In this document: positions 29,071 through 39,588 of the stretch, one piece after another | Layout of the letters: every line of letters starts with the position of its first letter | How positions within the stretch are numbered: position 1 is the stretch's first letter | DNA from: RPQJ01 sp963762315 | Lineage (GTDB): Bacteria; Pseudomonadota; Gammaproteobacteria; Steroidobacterales; Steroidobacteraceae | Length of the DNA: 64,000 nt | Reading direction: 5' to 3' | Assembly (NCBI GenBank): GCA_963762315.1 | Contig: CAVXKO010000004.1 | Location: forward strand, 1,364,001 to 1,428,000 | Notes under the pieces: generated by a model | Databases searched by the model: none | Seen by the model: only the letters and a program-made list of their open reading frames with translations | Told to the model about the DNA's origin: nothing | Translations under genes and position numbers: made by a program

Positions 29071-30409
29071 ATGGACGGCATGGACGCAAGGATGGGCAGA
29101 CGACTCCCGGCTTGGCTTGCCCTGGTCCTGGTGCCCGTGCTGGGCCCGCTCGCCTGGGCGGCTGCACCGGCCATGGGAGGCACGGGCGTCCTCATCCCGA
29201 TCGCGGGGCCCATCGGTCCGGCCACCAGCGACTTCTTCGTCCGCCAGCTGCAGGCGGCCGAGCAGGACAAGGCTTCGCTCGTGGTCGTCACGCTCGACAC
29301 GCCGGGCGGCCTCGACACCTCCATGCGGGACATGGTGCAGGCGATCCTGGCGTCAGACGTGCCGGTCGTGACCTACGTCGCTCCCAGCGGAGCACGCGCC
29401 GCCAGCGCCGGTACGTTCATCCTCGTATGCGAGCCACGTAGCCGCCATGGCACCGGCCACCAACCTCGGTGCCGCGACGCCCGTCCAGATCGGCGGGCAG
29501 CCTGACAAGTCCAAGGACGGGGAAAGCGCGCTCGAGCGCAAGTCCGTCAACGACGCGGTCGCCTACATCGAGAGCCTCGCCCACCTGCGCGGCCGCAATG
29601 CCGCGTGGGCCGAGAAGGCCGTGCGCGAAGGGGCCAGCCTGCCCTCGGACGAAGCCGTGACGAACCACGCAATCGACGTCGTCGCCACCGACCTGCCTGA
29701 ACTGCTCCGGGCGATCGACGGCCGGGTCGTGAAGCTGCGAACGCGCGAGGTCACGCTGGACACGGGCGGCCTCGTGCTGCGGGGCGTGCAGCCGGACTGG
29801 CGCACGGAACTCCTCTCGCTCATCACCAACCCGAACGTCGCCTACCTGCTGATGCTGATCGGCATCTACGGGCTGCTGCTCGAGGGGTACAACCCGGGCA
29901 CCTTCCTGCCGGGCGTGGTCGGCGCGATCAGCCTGCTGCTCGCCCTCTTCGCCTTCCAGGTGCTCTCGGTGAACTACGCCGGGCTCGCGTTGATCGCACT
30001 CGGGGTGGTGTTGATCGTCGCGGAGTCGTTCGTGCCGTCGTTCGGCGCGTTGGGACTCGGCGGCATCGTCGCATTCGTCATCGGCTCGGTGATGCTGCTC
30101 GACGCCGACGTGCCGGGCTTCGGTATCGCGTGGCAGCTGATCGGGGGCATGGCGCTCGTCGGCGCGTTGCTGCTGCTCGCGATCGTCTCGTTCGCCGTGA
30201 AGGCCCGCCGCCGCCCGGTCGTGAGCGGCGTCGAAGGGCTGCTGCGCGAGAGCGCGCAGGCCGTCGAATCGTTCGAGCGCGAAGGCCTGGTGCGCGCGCA
30301 AGGTGCAATCTGGAATGCAGTCAGCCGCGAACCGATCCGGGAAGGACAGCGACTGCGCATTCTCGCCGTGAAGGGCCTGCGCCTGGAAGTCGAGCCCGTG
30401 AAGGACTGA
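29071..30409 (+). CDS. NfeD-family membrane serine protease, one frameshift
   Basis: Long-form NfeD: signal/TM start, ClpP-like protease domain (VVTLDTPGGLDTSMRDMVQ, then SGARAASAGTFIL with the catalytic Ser), a lysine in LERKSVNDAVAYI, four membrane helices from about residue 255 to 370 (NVAYLLMLIGIYGLLLEGYN), and a C-terminal OB-type NfeD domain (VSREPIREGQRLRILAVKGL). A one-base insertion at about 29425 separates TFIL from YASHVAAMAPATNLG. Removing it gives 446 codons. The slipin 17 bases downstream is the usual partner and protease substrate. Confidence 0.9.
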
Positions 30410-30426
30410 ATCAGGAGAACCGTTCG

Positions 30427-31185
30427 ATGTTCAATTTCGCCACCCTCGCCTTCGCCATCGTCGCCCTGGTCGTGATTGCGACCCAGATCTTCAAGGTCCT
30501 CAATGAGTACGAACGGGGCGTCGTCCTGACCTTCGGCCGATTCACGGGCGTCAAGGGCCCGGGCCTGATCGTCCTCATTCCGCTGATCCAGCGCATGATC
30601 AAGGTCGACCTGCGCGTGATCGTGCTGGACGTGCCGACGCAGGACGTGATCTCGCGCGACAACGTGTCGGTGAAGGTGAACGCCGTCGTGTACTTCCGCA
30701 TCGTGGACCCGGAGAAGGCGATCATCCAGGTCGCCAATCCGTTCGAGGCGACCAGCCAGCTGGCGCAGACGACGCTGCGCTCCGTGCTCGGCCAGCACGA
30801 ACTGGACGAGATGCTGTCGCAACGCGACAAGTTGAACGTCGCCATCCAGCACATCCTCGACCAGTCGACCGATGCCTGGGGCATCAAGGTGTCGAACGTC
30901 GAGATCAAGCAGATGGACCTCGACGAAAGCATGATCCGCGCGATGGCCAAGCAGGCCGAGGCGGAACGGACGCGGCGCTCGAAGATCATCCACGCGGAAG
31001 GCGAGAAGCAGGCGGCGGCACAGCTGGTCGAGGCGGCTGCGACCCTCGGCGCCCAGCCGAGCGCGATACAGTTGCGTTACCTGCAGACCCTGGCGGACCT
31101 GGCGAACGACAAGACCACGACCATCGTCTTCCCGCTGCCGATCGACATCATTCAATCGTTCCTCGGTCGACAGAACAAGACCTGA
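30427..31185 (+). CDS. Slipin (stomatin/SPFH-domain membrane protein)
   Basis: 252 residues from ATG 30427 with AGGAGA eight bases upstream. One N-terminal membrane helix (FATLAFAIVALVVIATQIF) precedes an SPFH domain (YERGVVLTFGRFTGVKGPG, RVIVLDVPTQDVISRDNVSV, VYFRIVDPEKAI). An Ala/Glu-rich coiled coil follows (AKQAEAERTRRSKIIHAEGE). Slipins form membrane oligomers and pair with NfeD proteases. Confidence 0.93.
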   Translation: MFNFATLAFAIVALVVIATQIFKVLNEYERGVVLTFGRFTGVKGPGLIVLIPLIQRMIKVDLRVIVLDVPTQDVISRDNVSVKVNAVVYFRIVDPEKAIIQVANPFEATSQLAQTTLRSVLGQHELDEMLSQRDKLNVAIQHILDQSTDAWGIKVSNVEIKQMDLDESMIRAMAKQAEAERTRRSKIIHAEGEKQAAAQLVEAAATLGAQPSAIQLRYLQTLADLANDKTTTIVFPLPIDIIQSFLGRQNKT

Positions 31186-31191
31186 GCCCTC

Positions 31192-31262
31192 ACCCGCGCA
31201 CTGCGCCGACCTCTCCCGCAAGCGGGAGAGGTGAACGCCCCCTCTCCCGTTTACGGGAGAGG
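31192..31262. repeat. Intergenic CTCTCCCG palindromes, two units
   Basis: CCCTCACCCGCGCACTGCGC leads into CCTCTCCCGCAAGCGGGAGAGG, then a second unit CCCTCTCCCGTTTACGGGAG AGG. Same family as 20030-20163 and 41060-41430. Confidence 0.85.
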
Positions 31263-31295
31263 GCTCGAGCGTCGACGCGAACGTGTCGATGCGAG

Positions 31296-31345
31296 AAATA
31301 GGGGACATTCTCGGTTTTCGCGAAAAACGAGAATGTCCCCTATTT
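31296..31345. repeat. 50-base near-perfect palindrome behind hrpA
   Basis: Arms AAATAGGGGACATTCTCG (31296-31313) and its exact complement (31328-31345) enclose GTTTTCGCGAAAAA, itself nearly self-complementary. It begins just past the hrpA stop, between two convergent genes. It may serve as a bidirectional terminator. The form is like REP elements mobilised by RAYT transposases, though no such gene is in the window. Confidence 0.85.
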
Positions 31346-31347
31346 TC

Positions 31348-34300
31348 CTATCGCTTCCCGGCTTCCTTGCGCGCGAGCAGCAGTTGCTCATCGAGCCGCT
31401 TGGCGGAGATCGGCATCATCGTGCGCAGTTCTTGCGCGAAAAGCGACAGCCGGAACTCCTCGATCATCCAGCGGAAGCGCTCGAGTTCCGGCGTCGCCCG
31501 GTCCGAATCGGCGCTGACCAGCATCTGCATGCCGGCTGCGAGGTAAGGCTCGATCTGCTGCTGCAGACGCCGGTCGCGTGCCACGTCGCCTCGCGCACGC
31601 TCGAGGCGGCGCAGGAGCGCTTTGACGTACTTCGGCAGCTGCACGAACCAGGCGTCCGGCGTCTCGCGCACCCAGCCCGGACCCAGGATGTCGTCCAGAT
31701 GGTTCTGCGCCGCGCGCCGCACGCCGTCGAAGGCCGGACCGGCCAACTCGCCGAGCAAGGCGCGAACTTCCTTGACGCCTTGGAGCACCGCGCGCACGAC
31801 TCGCGCGGTGTCTTCGCCTTGCTCCGCCACCCGGCTGCGGCCCTGTTCCACGGCCGCCTCGAACGCCGCTTTCGTGACGGGCAGCGTCCTTGCCGGGCCC
31901 AGCACCGCTGCTTCCACGGCCCGGTCGGCGACCTCGTCGATCAAGGCCTTGCCGAAACCGCTGCCGGCCACCAGCAGGGTGAAGTTCCGGTCGTCCGCCA
32001 GCTGGCGACGCACGAACTCACGCTGCTGCGGCATGGCGAGCGCGGCCAGCCGCACGATGCCGTGCCGCGTGCGCTTGCGCGCGGTGTCCGCGCTCGGAAA
32101 CAGCTTGAGCCGCACGGCGCTCTCGAGATCCTCGATGCCCGGGTACATGCGCAAGGTGAGGTTCCCGCTGCGCACGCTCACCGACTCGGGCAGGTCGCCG
32201 AAGTCCCAGTGCCGCACGCCCTCGCGCGCCCAGGGATGTCCCACGCTCTCATCGGCACGCGCGCCGCCCCGCACGCGCAGATCTTCGCGGACCGCGAGCA
32301 GGTCGCGGCCTTGACGCAGCGGCCGGCCCTGCGCATCGAGGATCCGCAGGTTCACGTTCAGCCAGGGCGGCAACTCGATGGCCGCCAGTTGCGCAGCCTC
32401 GACCGTTGCACCGGCCTCGCGCGTCGCGAATGCGGCGAGCTGATCGAACAGCGAACCGCGCCCGAAGCCGTTCGACTCCCGCACCGTCTCCAGGAACCGA
32501 TCCGCAGTGTCCGGGATCGGCACCAGCTCGCGCCGCAGGTCCTTCGGCAAGCCGCGCAGGAGCGCGATGACCTTCTCGCGCAGCCAGCCCGGCACGAGCC
32601 ATTCGACACGTTCCGCCGGCACCACGCGGAGCAGGGGCAGCGGCACGTCGAGCGTCACGCCGTCGGCAGCGTCCGTGGCATCGAATGCGTACGACAGTCG
32701 CAGCTCGTTGCCGTCGACGTCGAGGCTTTCCGGATAGTCCTCGCGACGCACCGCGGGCAATGGCTCGGACAGGAAGACTTGCTCCGGCGCATCGAGCATG
32801 TGCGGGCTGCGAGGCTCTTCCGTCCGCCACCAGCGATCGAAGCGACGGATGGACGTGATCGATTCGGGAATGCGCTCCAGATAGAAGTCCGTCAATGCGT
32901 CGTCGGAGGCAAGCAGGTCGCGCCGTCGCAGGCAGCATTCGACGTGCTCGAGGCGGCGGCGAGTGTGCTCGTTGCGCTCGACAAACGCGTACGGCAGGGA
33001 CGGAGGCCGTCGAACCAGCGCCTCCTCGACGAACATCCGTCGGGCCGCCACCGGATCGACGGTCGGAAAAGTCCACCAGCCTCCCGCTGCTGAGAGTGCG
33101 GCCGTACAGGGAGACGGTCTCCCGCGCGCGGGCCGCGCCGCGGACCGGGTCCCATTCGGCCTCGCCGTACGTACGACGCACGAGGTGCGCTCCCGCCGAC
33201 TCGATCCACGAGGGCTGCACCTGGGCGACCATGCGCGCATACAGCCTCTGCGTCTCGACCAGGCTCGCCGCGACGATCCAGCGCGGCGGCCGCTTCTGCA
33301 ATGGCGTTCCCGGCGCGATGACGAAGCGCGTGTCGCGCGCACCGAGATACACCTTGCCTTCGTCGAGCACGCCGATGCCGCCCAGGAACCCGGTGAGGAT
33401 CGTCTGGTGCAAAACCGCAGTGCCCGCCGGCTCCGCGCGCTTCGACAGCTTCTGCGCGGCCGTCATGTCGTCAAGCTGGTCGTGCAGATCGGACCATTCC
33501 CGCATGCGCAGGTAGGACAGGAAATTCAGCTTGCACCAGTGGCGCAGCGCCCGAGTGCTCGCCGCCGCCTGCTCGCGTGAAGCGCGCCAGAGGTTCAGCA
33601 CGCCGATGAAATCGGAGCGCTCGTCGGCAAACTGCGCATGCCGCTCGTCCGCGGCCTCGGGCTGCTCGACAGGCCGCGACCTCGGGTCCTGGATGCTGAG
33701 GAACGATGCGATGACCAGCGCTTCGGAGAGACATCCCGTGCGCCCGGCTTCCACGAGGATGCGCGCGAGGCGCGGATCGACCGGCAGTGCCGCCATCTGT
33801 CGCCCGAGCCGCGTGATGCGTCGGTCGCCATCCACCGCACCGAGTTCCTGCAGCAACCGGTAGCCGTCGTTGAGCAGCCTCGCATCCGGCGCATCGAGGA
33901 ACGGGAAGTCCTCCGGCGTGCCGAGACCCAGCGCCGCCATCTGCAGGATCAGGCTCGCGAGGTTGGTGCGAAGAATCTCCGGGTCGGTGTACCGGGGTCG
34001 CGACGCGAAATCCTCCTCGGAATACAGTCGGATGCAGATGCCCTCTCCTTCGCGCCCGCACCGTCCCTTGCGCTGGTCCGCACTCGCTTGTGACACGGGC
34101 TCGATCGGCAGGCGCTGGAACTTCGCGCGCGGACTGTAGCGGCTGACGCGCGCCAGGCCCGCATCGACGACGAAGCGAACGCCGGGAATGGTCAGCGAGG
34201 TTTCGGCCACGTTGGTCGCGAGCACCACGCGCCGCTTCTCGTGCGGCGCGAAGATTTTCTCCTGCTCCGGCGCGGTCAGGCGCGCATACAGCGGCAGGAC

Positions 34301-35266
34301 GTCCCAGCCCACCTCGCTGCGGGTCAGCAGGTCGCGCACCTCGTTGATCTGCTTCTCGCCCGGCAGGAACACCAGCGCGTCGCCGCAGATGCCGTGCGCA
34401 TCCGATTCGAGTTCCTCGAGCGCCCCGCGGACGGCTTCGGGCAGGGACGGTGCCTCCTCGTCGTCTTCCTGCAGCGGCCGATAGCGCACGTCCACCGGAT
34501 AGCTGCGCCCCTCGACGTCGACCACCGTCGCGCCGCCAAAATAGTCGGCGAAGCGCTGTGTCTCGATCGTCGCCGAGGTGACGATGACGCGCAGGTCCGG
34601 GCGCCGCTGGACGAGCGTGCGGCACACGCCCAGCAGGAAATCGACGTTGAGGTTGCGCTCGTGAGCCTCGTCGATGATGAGCGTGTCGTATCGCAGCAGC
34701 CCCGGATCGCTCTCGAGCTCGCGCAACAGCAGTCCGTCGGTCATCAGCTTTACCAGCGTACGCGGGCTCGTGCGGTCCACGAACCGGACCTGGTAGCCGA
34801 CGAGGTCGCCAGGCGTCGAACCAAGCTCAGCGCTGATGCGGCTCGCGAGCGCCTGGGCGGCAATGCGCCGCGGCTGGGTGTGGCCGATGAGGCCCGTGAT
34901 GCCGCGCCCGAGTTCGAGGCAGATCTTCGGCAACTGCGTGCTCTTGCCGCTGCCCGTCGCGCCGCTCACGATCGTCACCGGCGAGCGTACGATGGCGGCA
35001 GCAATCTCGGCACGGCGCAGATGAACGGGCAACGTGTCGTCGTAACGAACCTTGGGCACCGAGGTCCGCCGCGCCTCGACGATGGCCTGGGAGGCATGCA
35101 CTTGCGTCTCGAGCCGTGCGATCTCGCGCGGGTCCACCGCGGCCGGCCGCCGCATCAGCCGATCGAACACGCCCGTGAGACGCGCTCGGTCCCTGAGCAG
35201 GCAACCGTCCAGCGCCTGCCGGAGCGCTGCGAGCCTCGCAGCGGTTTCGCGCGCGGAGGAACCCAT
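31348..35266 (-). CDS. hrpA: ATP-dependent RNA helicase HrpA, one frameshift
   Basis: DEAH-box helicase acting in mRNA processing and ribosome rescue. Motif I is GATGSGKSTQLPK, motif II IIDEAHERNLN, then VTSATIETQRFAD and QRKGRCGREGEGICIRLY (motif VI). The second part carries the long HrpA C-terminus (DUF3418 type: LPPWLNVNLRILDAQG, then WMIEEFRLSLFAQELRT). A one-base insertion at about 33066 lies between LYGRTLSSGRLVDFS and TVDPVAARRMFVEEAL. Removing it gives 1306 codons, full length. The N-terminus abuts mazG at 6 bases. Confidence 0.93.
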
Positions 35267-35272
35267 CGATCG

Positions 35273-36052
35273 TCAGCCGAGGTCGCGCTTGGCGAGCGCC
35301 CAGAGCGCCTCGAGCTCCTCCGGCGTGGCATCGGTCACCGCGCGACCCTCCGCATCGAGGCGGACTTCCATGTCGCGGAAGCGGCGTTCGAACTTCGCGT
35401 TGGCATCACGCAACGCGGACTCGGGTTCGACACCGAGGTGCCGCGCGGCCTGCACGACGCTGAAGAGCAGGTCGCCGAGTTCTTCCTTCACTTCGTCCAC
35501 GGCACCCGCCTGCGCGGCCTGCCGCATCTCGGCAATCTCCTCCTCGACCTTGGCCAGCACGCCACCGAGCTCGGGCCAATCGAAGCCGACGCGCGACGCG
35601 CGCCTGCCGAGCTTGCTGGCGCGCGTGAGCGCGGGCAATCCGAGCGTGACGCCGTCGAGCGCACCCATCCCCTGACCCTTTTCGCGGCGCTCGGCCGCCT
35701 TGTGTGCCTCCCAGGCTTCCGATTGCTCGGCGACACCCGATACCTGCGCCTCACCAAAGACATGGGGATGACGGCGCTCGAGCTTGTCGCTGATCGTGTC
35801 GGCGACCGCGGCGAAGTCGAAGAGGCCACGCTCCTCGGCGATGCGCGACTGGAAGACCACCTGGAACAGCACGTCGCCGAGTTCGTCCCGCACCAGCGCC
35901 GCATCATCCTGCCGGATGGCGTCCGCAAGTTCGTAGGCTTCCTCGATGGTGTGCGGCGCAATCGTCGCCCACGTCTGCTCACGATCCCACGGACAGCCGG
36001 TCGCCGGATCCCGCAATCGCGCCATGATGGCCAGCAAGCGTTCGATCGACAC
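35273..36052 (-). CDS. mazG: Nucleoside triphosphate pyrophosphohydrolase MazG
   Basis: 259 residues with two MazG domains. The first shows RLRDPATGCPWDREQTW, HTIEEAYELADAI and DELGDVLFQVVFQ; the second VEEEIAEMRQAA and VKEELGDLLFSVVQAARHL. The EExxE and ExxD metal ligands are present in both. MazG hydrolyses (d)NTPs to monophosphates, cleaning the nucleotide pool. It lies in a tight series nudL-mazG-hrpA. Confidence 0.95.
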   Translation of the reverse strand: MSIERLLAIMARLRDPATGCPWDREQTWATIAPHTIEEAYELADAIRQDDAALVRDELGDVLFQVVFQSRIAEERGLFDFAAVADTISDKLERRHPHVFGEAQVSGVAEQSEAWEAHKAAERREKGQGMGALDGVTLGLPALTRASKLGRRASRVGFDWPELGGVLAKVEEEIAEMRQAAQAGAVDEVKEELGDLLFSVVQAARHLGVEPESALRDANAKFERRFRDMEVRLDAEGRAVTDATPEELEALWALAKRDLG

Positions 36053-36055
36053 GCT

Positions 36056-36706
36056 TCAGCCCTCCCGCAACATGCGGAACAACGACACCAGCATGTTGGC
36101 CGTCGCGCCCCAGATCTGCCGCCCCTGGTAGGGAATGTCGTAGCTCACGATCGTCGCGCCCATGAAGTGGCGATCGCGCGGCACGTGATTCGCCGGGTCG
36201 AGGATGAAATCGAGCGGCACCTCGAACACATCCTCGACCTCGGTCCGGTCGAGGCGCAGATCGAAGCCGGGGCGCACGAATCCAACCGCGGGCGTGACCC
36301 GGAATCCCGAGATCACCATCTGGTCGGCCAGGTAACCGGCGCGCGTGATGAAGTCGCGCGTCAAGCCGATTTCCTCTTCGGCCTCGCGCAGCGCCGCTTC
36401 CCAGGGGCCGGCGTCGTGGGGCTCGACCCGGCCGCCCGGAAAGCTGATCTGTCCGGCGTGGTGCTTGAGATGCGAGGCTCGCAAGGTCAGCAGCACCGTC
36501 AGGCCTGCGGGTCGTTCGACGAGCGGCACCAGTACTGCGGCACTCGCGAGATTGGCCGGCACGGCGCTGCGCAGCGCCTCGTGCTTCTCCGGCGGCAAGT
36601 CACGCATGAAGGGGGCCAGCGGATCGCCGCCCGGCAGGGTGTCGCGCAGGCGAGTCTCGATCCTCGTGCGCAAGTCGATCGCGGCGTTGACGGGCGTGTC
36701 AGGCAA
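36056..36706 (-). CDS. Nudix hydrolase NudL-like (CoA pyrophosphatase)
   Basis: 216 residues. The Nudix box reads GGRVEPHDAGPWEAALREAE then EEIGL, and is preceded by the CoAse motif LTLRASHLKHHAGQISFPGG (LLTxRSxxLRxHxGQIsFPGG). This distinguishes CoA pyrophosphatases (NudL/YeaB) from other Nudix enzymes. It sits four bases upstream of mazG and directly after fumC. Confidence 0.9.
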   Translation of the reverse strand: MPDTPVNAAIDLRTRIETRLRDTLPGGDPLAPFMRDLPPEKHEALRSAVPANLASAAVLVPLVERPAGLTVLLTLRASHLKHHAGQISFPGGRVEPHDAGPWEAALREAEEEIGLTRDFITRAGYLADQMVISGFRVTPAVGFVRPGFDLRLDRTEVEDVFEVPLDFILDPANHVPRDRHFMGATIVSYDIPYQGRQIWGATANMLVSLFRMLREG

Positions 36707-38110
36707 TCATTCGCCTCCGCCCTGCCGGACACCACCCCGCGTGAGTGTCGCGGGATCGAGCAACTTCGCGAGGCGTTCCTCGCCGAGGTCCGTCATTTCG
36801 AGCGCGACGTCGCGAATGGCCCGGCCCTCGGCATAGGCGCGCTTGGCGATTGCCGCCGCCTTGTCGTAGCCGATCACGGGATTGAGCGCAGTGACCAGCA
36901 TCGGATTGCGCTCGAGCGCATTGGCGATCTGGCGCGCGTTGATGGCGAAACCCGCGATGGCGCTGCGGGCCAGGCCGCGCGAGGCCGCCGCGAGCAACTC
37001 GATGCTCTGCAGCAGGTTGTACGCGATCAGCGGCAGCATCACGTTCAACTGGAAGTTCCCCGACTGGCCGGCAAGGGTCACGGTGGCGTCGTTGCCGATC
37101 ACCTGCGCCGAGGCCATTGCGACTGCCTCCGGCACGACCGGGTTCACCTTGCCCGGCATGATGCTGCTGCCGGGCTGCAGCGCGGGCAGCGCGATCTCGC
37201 CGAGCCCCGCGAGCGGGCCGCTGTTCATCCAGCGCAGGTCGTTGGCGATCTTCGTCAGGCTGACGGCCAGCGTGCGCAACTGCCCGGAGAGTTCGACCGC
37301 CGTGTCCTGCGACGAGAGCGACGCGAAGAAGTCGCGGCTCGGCCGCAGGTCGAGGCCGGTCTGCTTCGACAGCTGCGCCGCGACACGGGCGCCGAATTCA
37401 GGGTGGGCGTTGATGCCGGTCCCGACGGCCGTCCCGCCCTGCGCCAACGCATGCAAGCGCGGACGAACGCCCTGCAGCCGCGCGACGCAGTCTTCGATCT
37501 GGCTGCGCCAGCCACCGAGCTCCTGCGCGAGCGTGAGCGGCATCGCGTCCATCAGGTGCGTCCGGCCAGTCTTCACCGTCTCGCCGATGTCGCCGGCCTT
37601 GCGCCCGATGGTCTCGATCAGCTCCTTCATGGCCGGCAGCAGGCTTTCGGCCAGCGCGAGCGCGGCACTCAAGTGGATGGCCGTCGGAATCACGTCGTTG
37701 CTGCTCTGGCCCTGGTTGACGTGGTCGTTCGGATGCACCGGGGCCCCGCCCGAGTACTGGGTGGCAAGGTGCGCGATCACCTCGTTGGCGTTCATGTTGC
37801 TGCTGGTGCCGGAGCCCGTCTGGAACACGTCCACCGGGAAGTGGGCGTCGTGCTTGCCCTCCGCCACTTCGAGCGCTGCCCGCTGGATGGCAAAACCACG
37901 GACCTTGTCGAGGTCGCCCAGCTCGATGTTGACCCCGGCCGCGGCCCACTTGATCAACCCGAGCGCCCGGATGAACCCGCGCGGCATGGGCAGGTGGCTG
38001 ATGGGGAAGTTCTGGACCGCGCGCTGGGTCTGCGCTCCCCAGAGGGCCTGCGCGGGCACGCGAACCTCGCCCATGCTGTCGCGTTCGACGCGAAACTCGT
38101 TTGCGGACAT
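36707..38110 (-). CDS. fumC: Class II fumarate hydratase
   Basis: 467 residues from ATG 38110 (SANEFRVERDSMGEVRVPA). TCA-cycle enzyme converting fumarate to malate. Signature GSSIMPGKVNP is present, with TGSGTSSNMNANEV, HPNDHVNQGQSSNDVIPTA and TGRTHLMDAMPLTL. The start is chosen because the much longer open frame upstream overlaps purB on the other strand. It is divergent from purB with an 84-base gap. Confidence 0.97.
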   Translation of the reverse strand: MSANEFRVERDSMGEVRVPAQALWGAQTQRAVQNFPISHLPMPRGFIRALGLIKWAAAGVNIELGDLDKVRGFAIQRAALEVAEGKHDAHFPVDVFQTGSGTSSNMNANEVIAHLATQYSGGAPVHPNDHVNQGQSSNDVIPTAIHLSAALALAESLLPAMKELIETIGRKAGDIGETVKTGRTHLMDAMPLTLAQELGGWRSQIEDCVARLQGVRPRLHALAQGGTAVGTGINAHPEFGARVAAQLSKQTGLDLRPSRDFFASLSSQDTAVELSGQLRTLAVSLTKIANDLRWMNSGPLAGLGEIALPALQPGSSIMPGKVNPVVPEAVAMASAQVIGNDATVTLAGQSGNFQLNVMLPLIAYNLLQSIELLAAASRGLARSAIAGFAINARQIANALERNPMLVTALNPVIGYDKAAAIAKRAYAEGRAIRDVALEMTDLGEERLAKLLDPATLTRGGVRQGGGE

Positions 38111-38194
38111 CGGTGGCGCTCCGGGACGATGCGCAGGCGACGCGGACGGGCCCTGCGGTATCATTCGGAATCGTAACACCTCCCGGATTTCGGT

Positions 38195-39562
38195 ATGAGC
38201 CTCACCTCCCTGACGGCGCTCTCCCCTGTCGACGGCCGGTACGCCTCGCGCTGCGCCGACCTCCGGGAAATCTTCAGCGAAGCCGGCCTCATTCGCGCCC
38301 GGGTCCGGGTCGAGGTAGCCTGGCTGCACGTGCTGGCGAACAGCCGGTCGTTGCCGGAACTGAACGGCCTCACGGCGGACGACCTGAAAGCCGCCACTGC
38401 GGTCGCCGAGCATTTCTCCGACGAGGACGCACAGGCGGTCAAGACGATCGAGCGCGAAACCAACCACGACGTGAAGGCGGTCGAGTACCTCATCAAGCGC
38501 AAGCTCGGCGACCATCCCGCCTGGAAACCGCGGCTCGAGTTCGTGCACTTCGCCTGCACGTCGGAGGACATCAACAATCTTGCGTACGCGATGATGTGTC
38601 GCGATGCGCGTGCCAAGGTGTTGCTGCCGCACCTTCAGCACCTCGAGAGCGTGCTGCGGGCCATGGCACACGCCCATGCCGACGACCCGATGATGGCCCG
38701 CACTCACGGCCAGGCCGCCACGCCCACGACGCTCGGCAAGGAAGTCGCGGTGTTCGTGCATCGCCTGCGCAATGCCTGCGAGCAGTTCGCGAGCGTGCGC
38801 ATCCTCGGCAAGGCCAACGGCGCCGTCGGCAATTTCAACGCGCACCTCGCCGCGTACCCCGGCGTGGACTGGTCCCACCTCGGCCGCACTCTCGTCGAAT
38901 CGCTGGGCATCGAGTGGAACCCGTACACGACGCAGATCGAGCCGCACGACTGGGTGGCCCAGTATTGCGACGCCCTCGCCCGCTGCAACACCATCCTCAC
39001 GGACCTCTGCCGCGACTTCTGGGGTTACGTCTCGCTCGGCTACTTCCGGCAGAAGGTGGTCGCCGGCGAAGTCGGCTCCTCGACGATGCCGCACAAGGTC
39101 AACCCGATCGACTTCGAGAACGGCGAAGGCAACTTCGGGGTCGCGAACGCGCTGCTGCGCTTCATGTCCGAGAAGCTGCCGATCTCGCGCTGGCAGCGCG
39201 ACCTCACCGACTCCACCGTCCAGCGCAATCTCGGAGTCGCGCTCGCGCACACCGACGTCGCCGTGCAGTCGGTATCGCGCGGCCTGGCGCGTCTCGAGGT
39301 CGATCGCGATCGACTCGCCGACGATCTCGCCGCGAACTGGGAGCTGCTGGCAGAACCGATCCAGACGGTGATGCGTCGTTACGCCGTGCCCGACGCCTAC
39401 GAGCAACTGAAGGCGCTCACGCGCGGGCGTCGCATCGATGCGAAATCGATCGCGGCCTTCGTGGACGGCCTGCCGATCCCGGCCGATGAGAAGAAGCGCC
39501 TGAAGGCGATGACACCCGCGAGCTACATCGGGTTGGCGGCGCGCCTCGCCCGCGAAATCTGA
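38195..39562 (+). CDS. purB: Adenylosuccinate lyase
   Basis: 455 residues, intact. It acts at two steps of purine synthesis (SAICAR and adenylosuccinate cleavage). The fumarase-superfamily signature is SSTMPHKVNPIDFEN, with TSEDINNLAYAMM and ARTHGQAATPTTLGKE. LSPVDGRYA at the N-terminus is typical of the E. coli-type enzyme. In E. coli purB lies near mnmA and nudJ, and the same genes follow here at some distance. Confidence 0.97.
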   Translation: MSLTSLTALSPVDGRYASRCADLREIFSEAGLIRARVRVEVAWLHVLANSRSLPELNGLTADDLKAATAVAEHFSDEDAQAVKTIERETNHDVKAVEYLIKRKLGDHPAWKPRLEFVHFACTSEDINNLAYAMMCRDARAKVLLPHLQHLESVLRAMAHAHADDPMMARTHGQAATPTTLGKEVAVFVHRLRNACEQFASVRILGKANGAVGNFNAHLAAYPGVDWSHLGRTLVESLGIEWNPYTTQIEPHDWVAQYCDALARCNTILTDLCRDFWGYVSLGYFRQKVVAGEVGSSTMPHKVNPIDFENGEGNFGVANALLRFMSEKLPISRWQRDLTDSTVQRNLGVALAHTDVAVQSVSRGLARLEVDRDRLADDLAANWELLAEPIQTVMRRYAVPDAYEQLKALTRGRRIDAKSIAAFVDGLPIPADEKKRLKAMTPASYIGLAARLAREI

Positions 39563-39588
39563 CTCCGGCTTGACATAATTCCACCGCG

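Noticed and set aside
34241..38176. A 1311-codon plus-strand open frame
   Set aside because: It is the antisense shadow of hrpA, mazG, nudL and fumC, which have clear motifs on the minus strand. High GC keeps it open.
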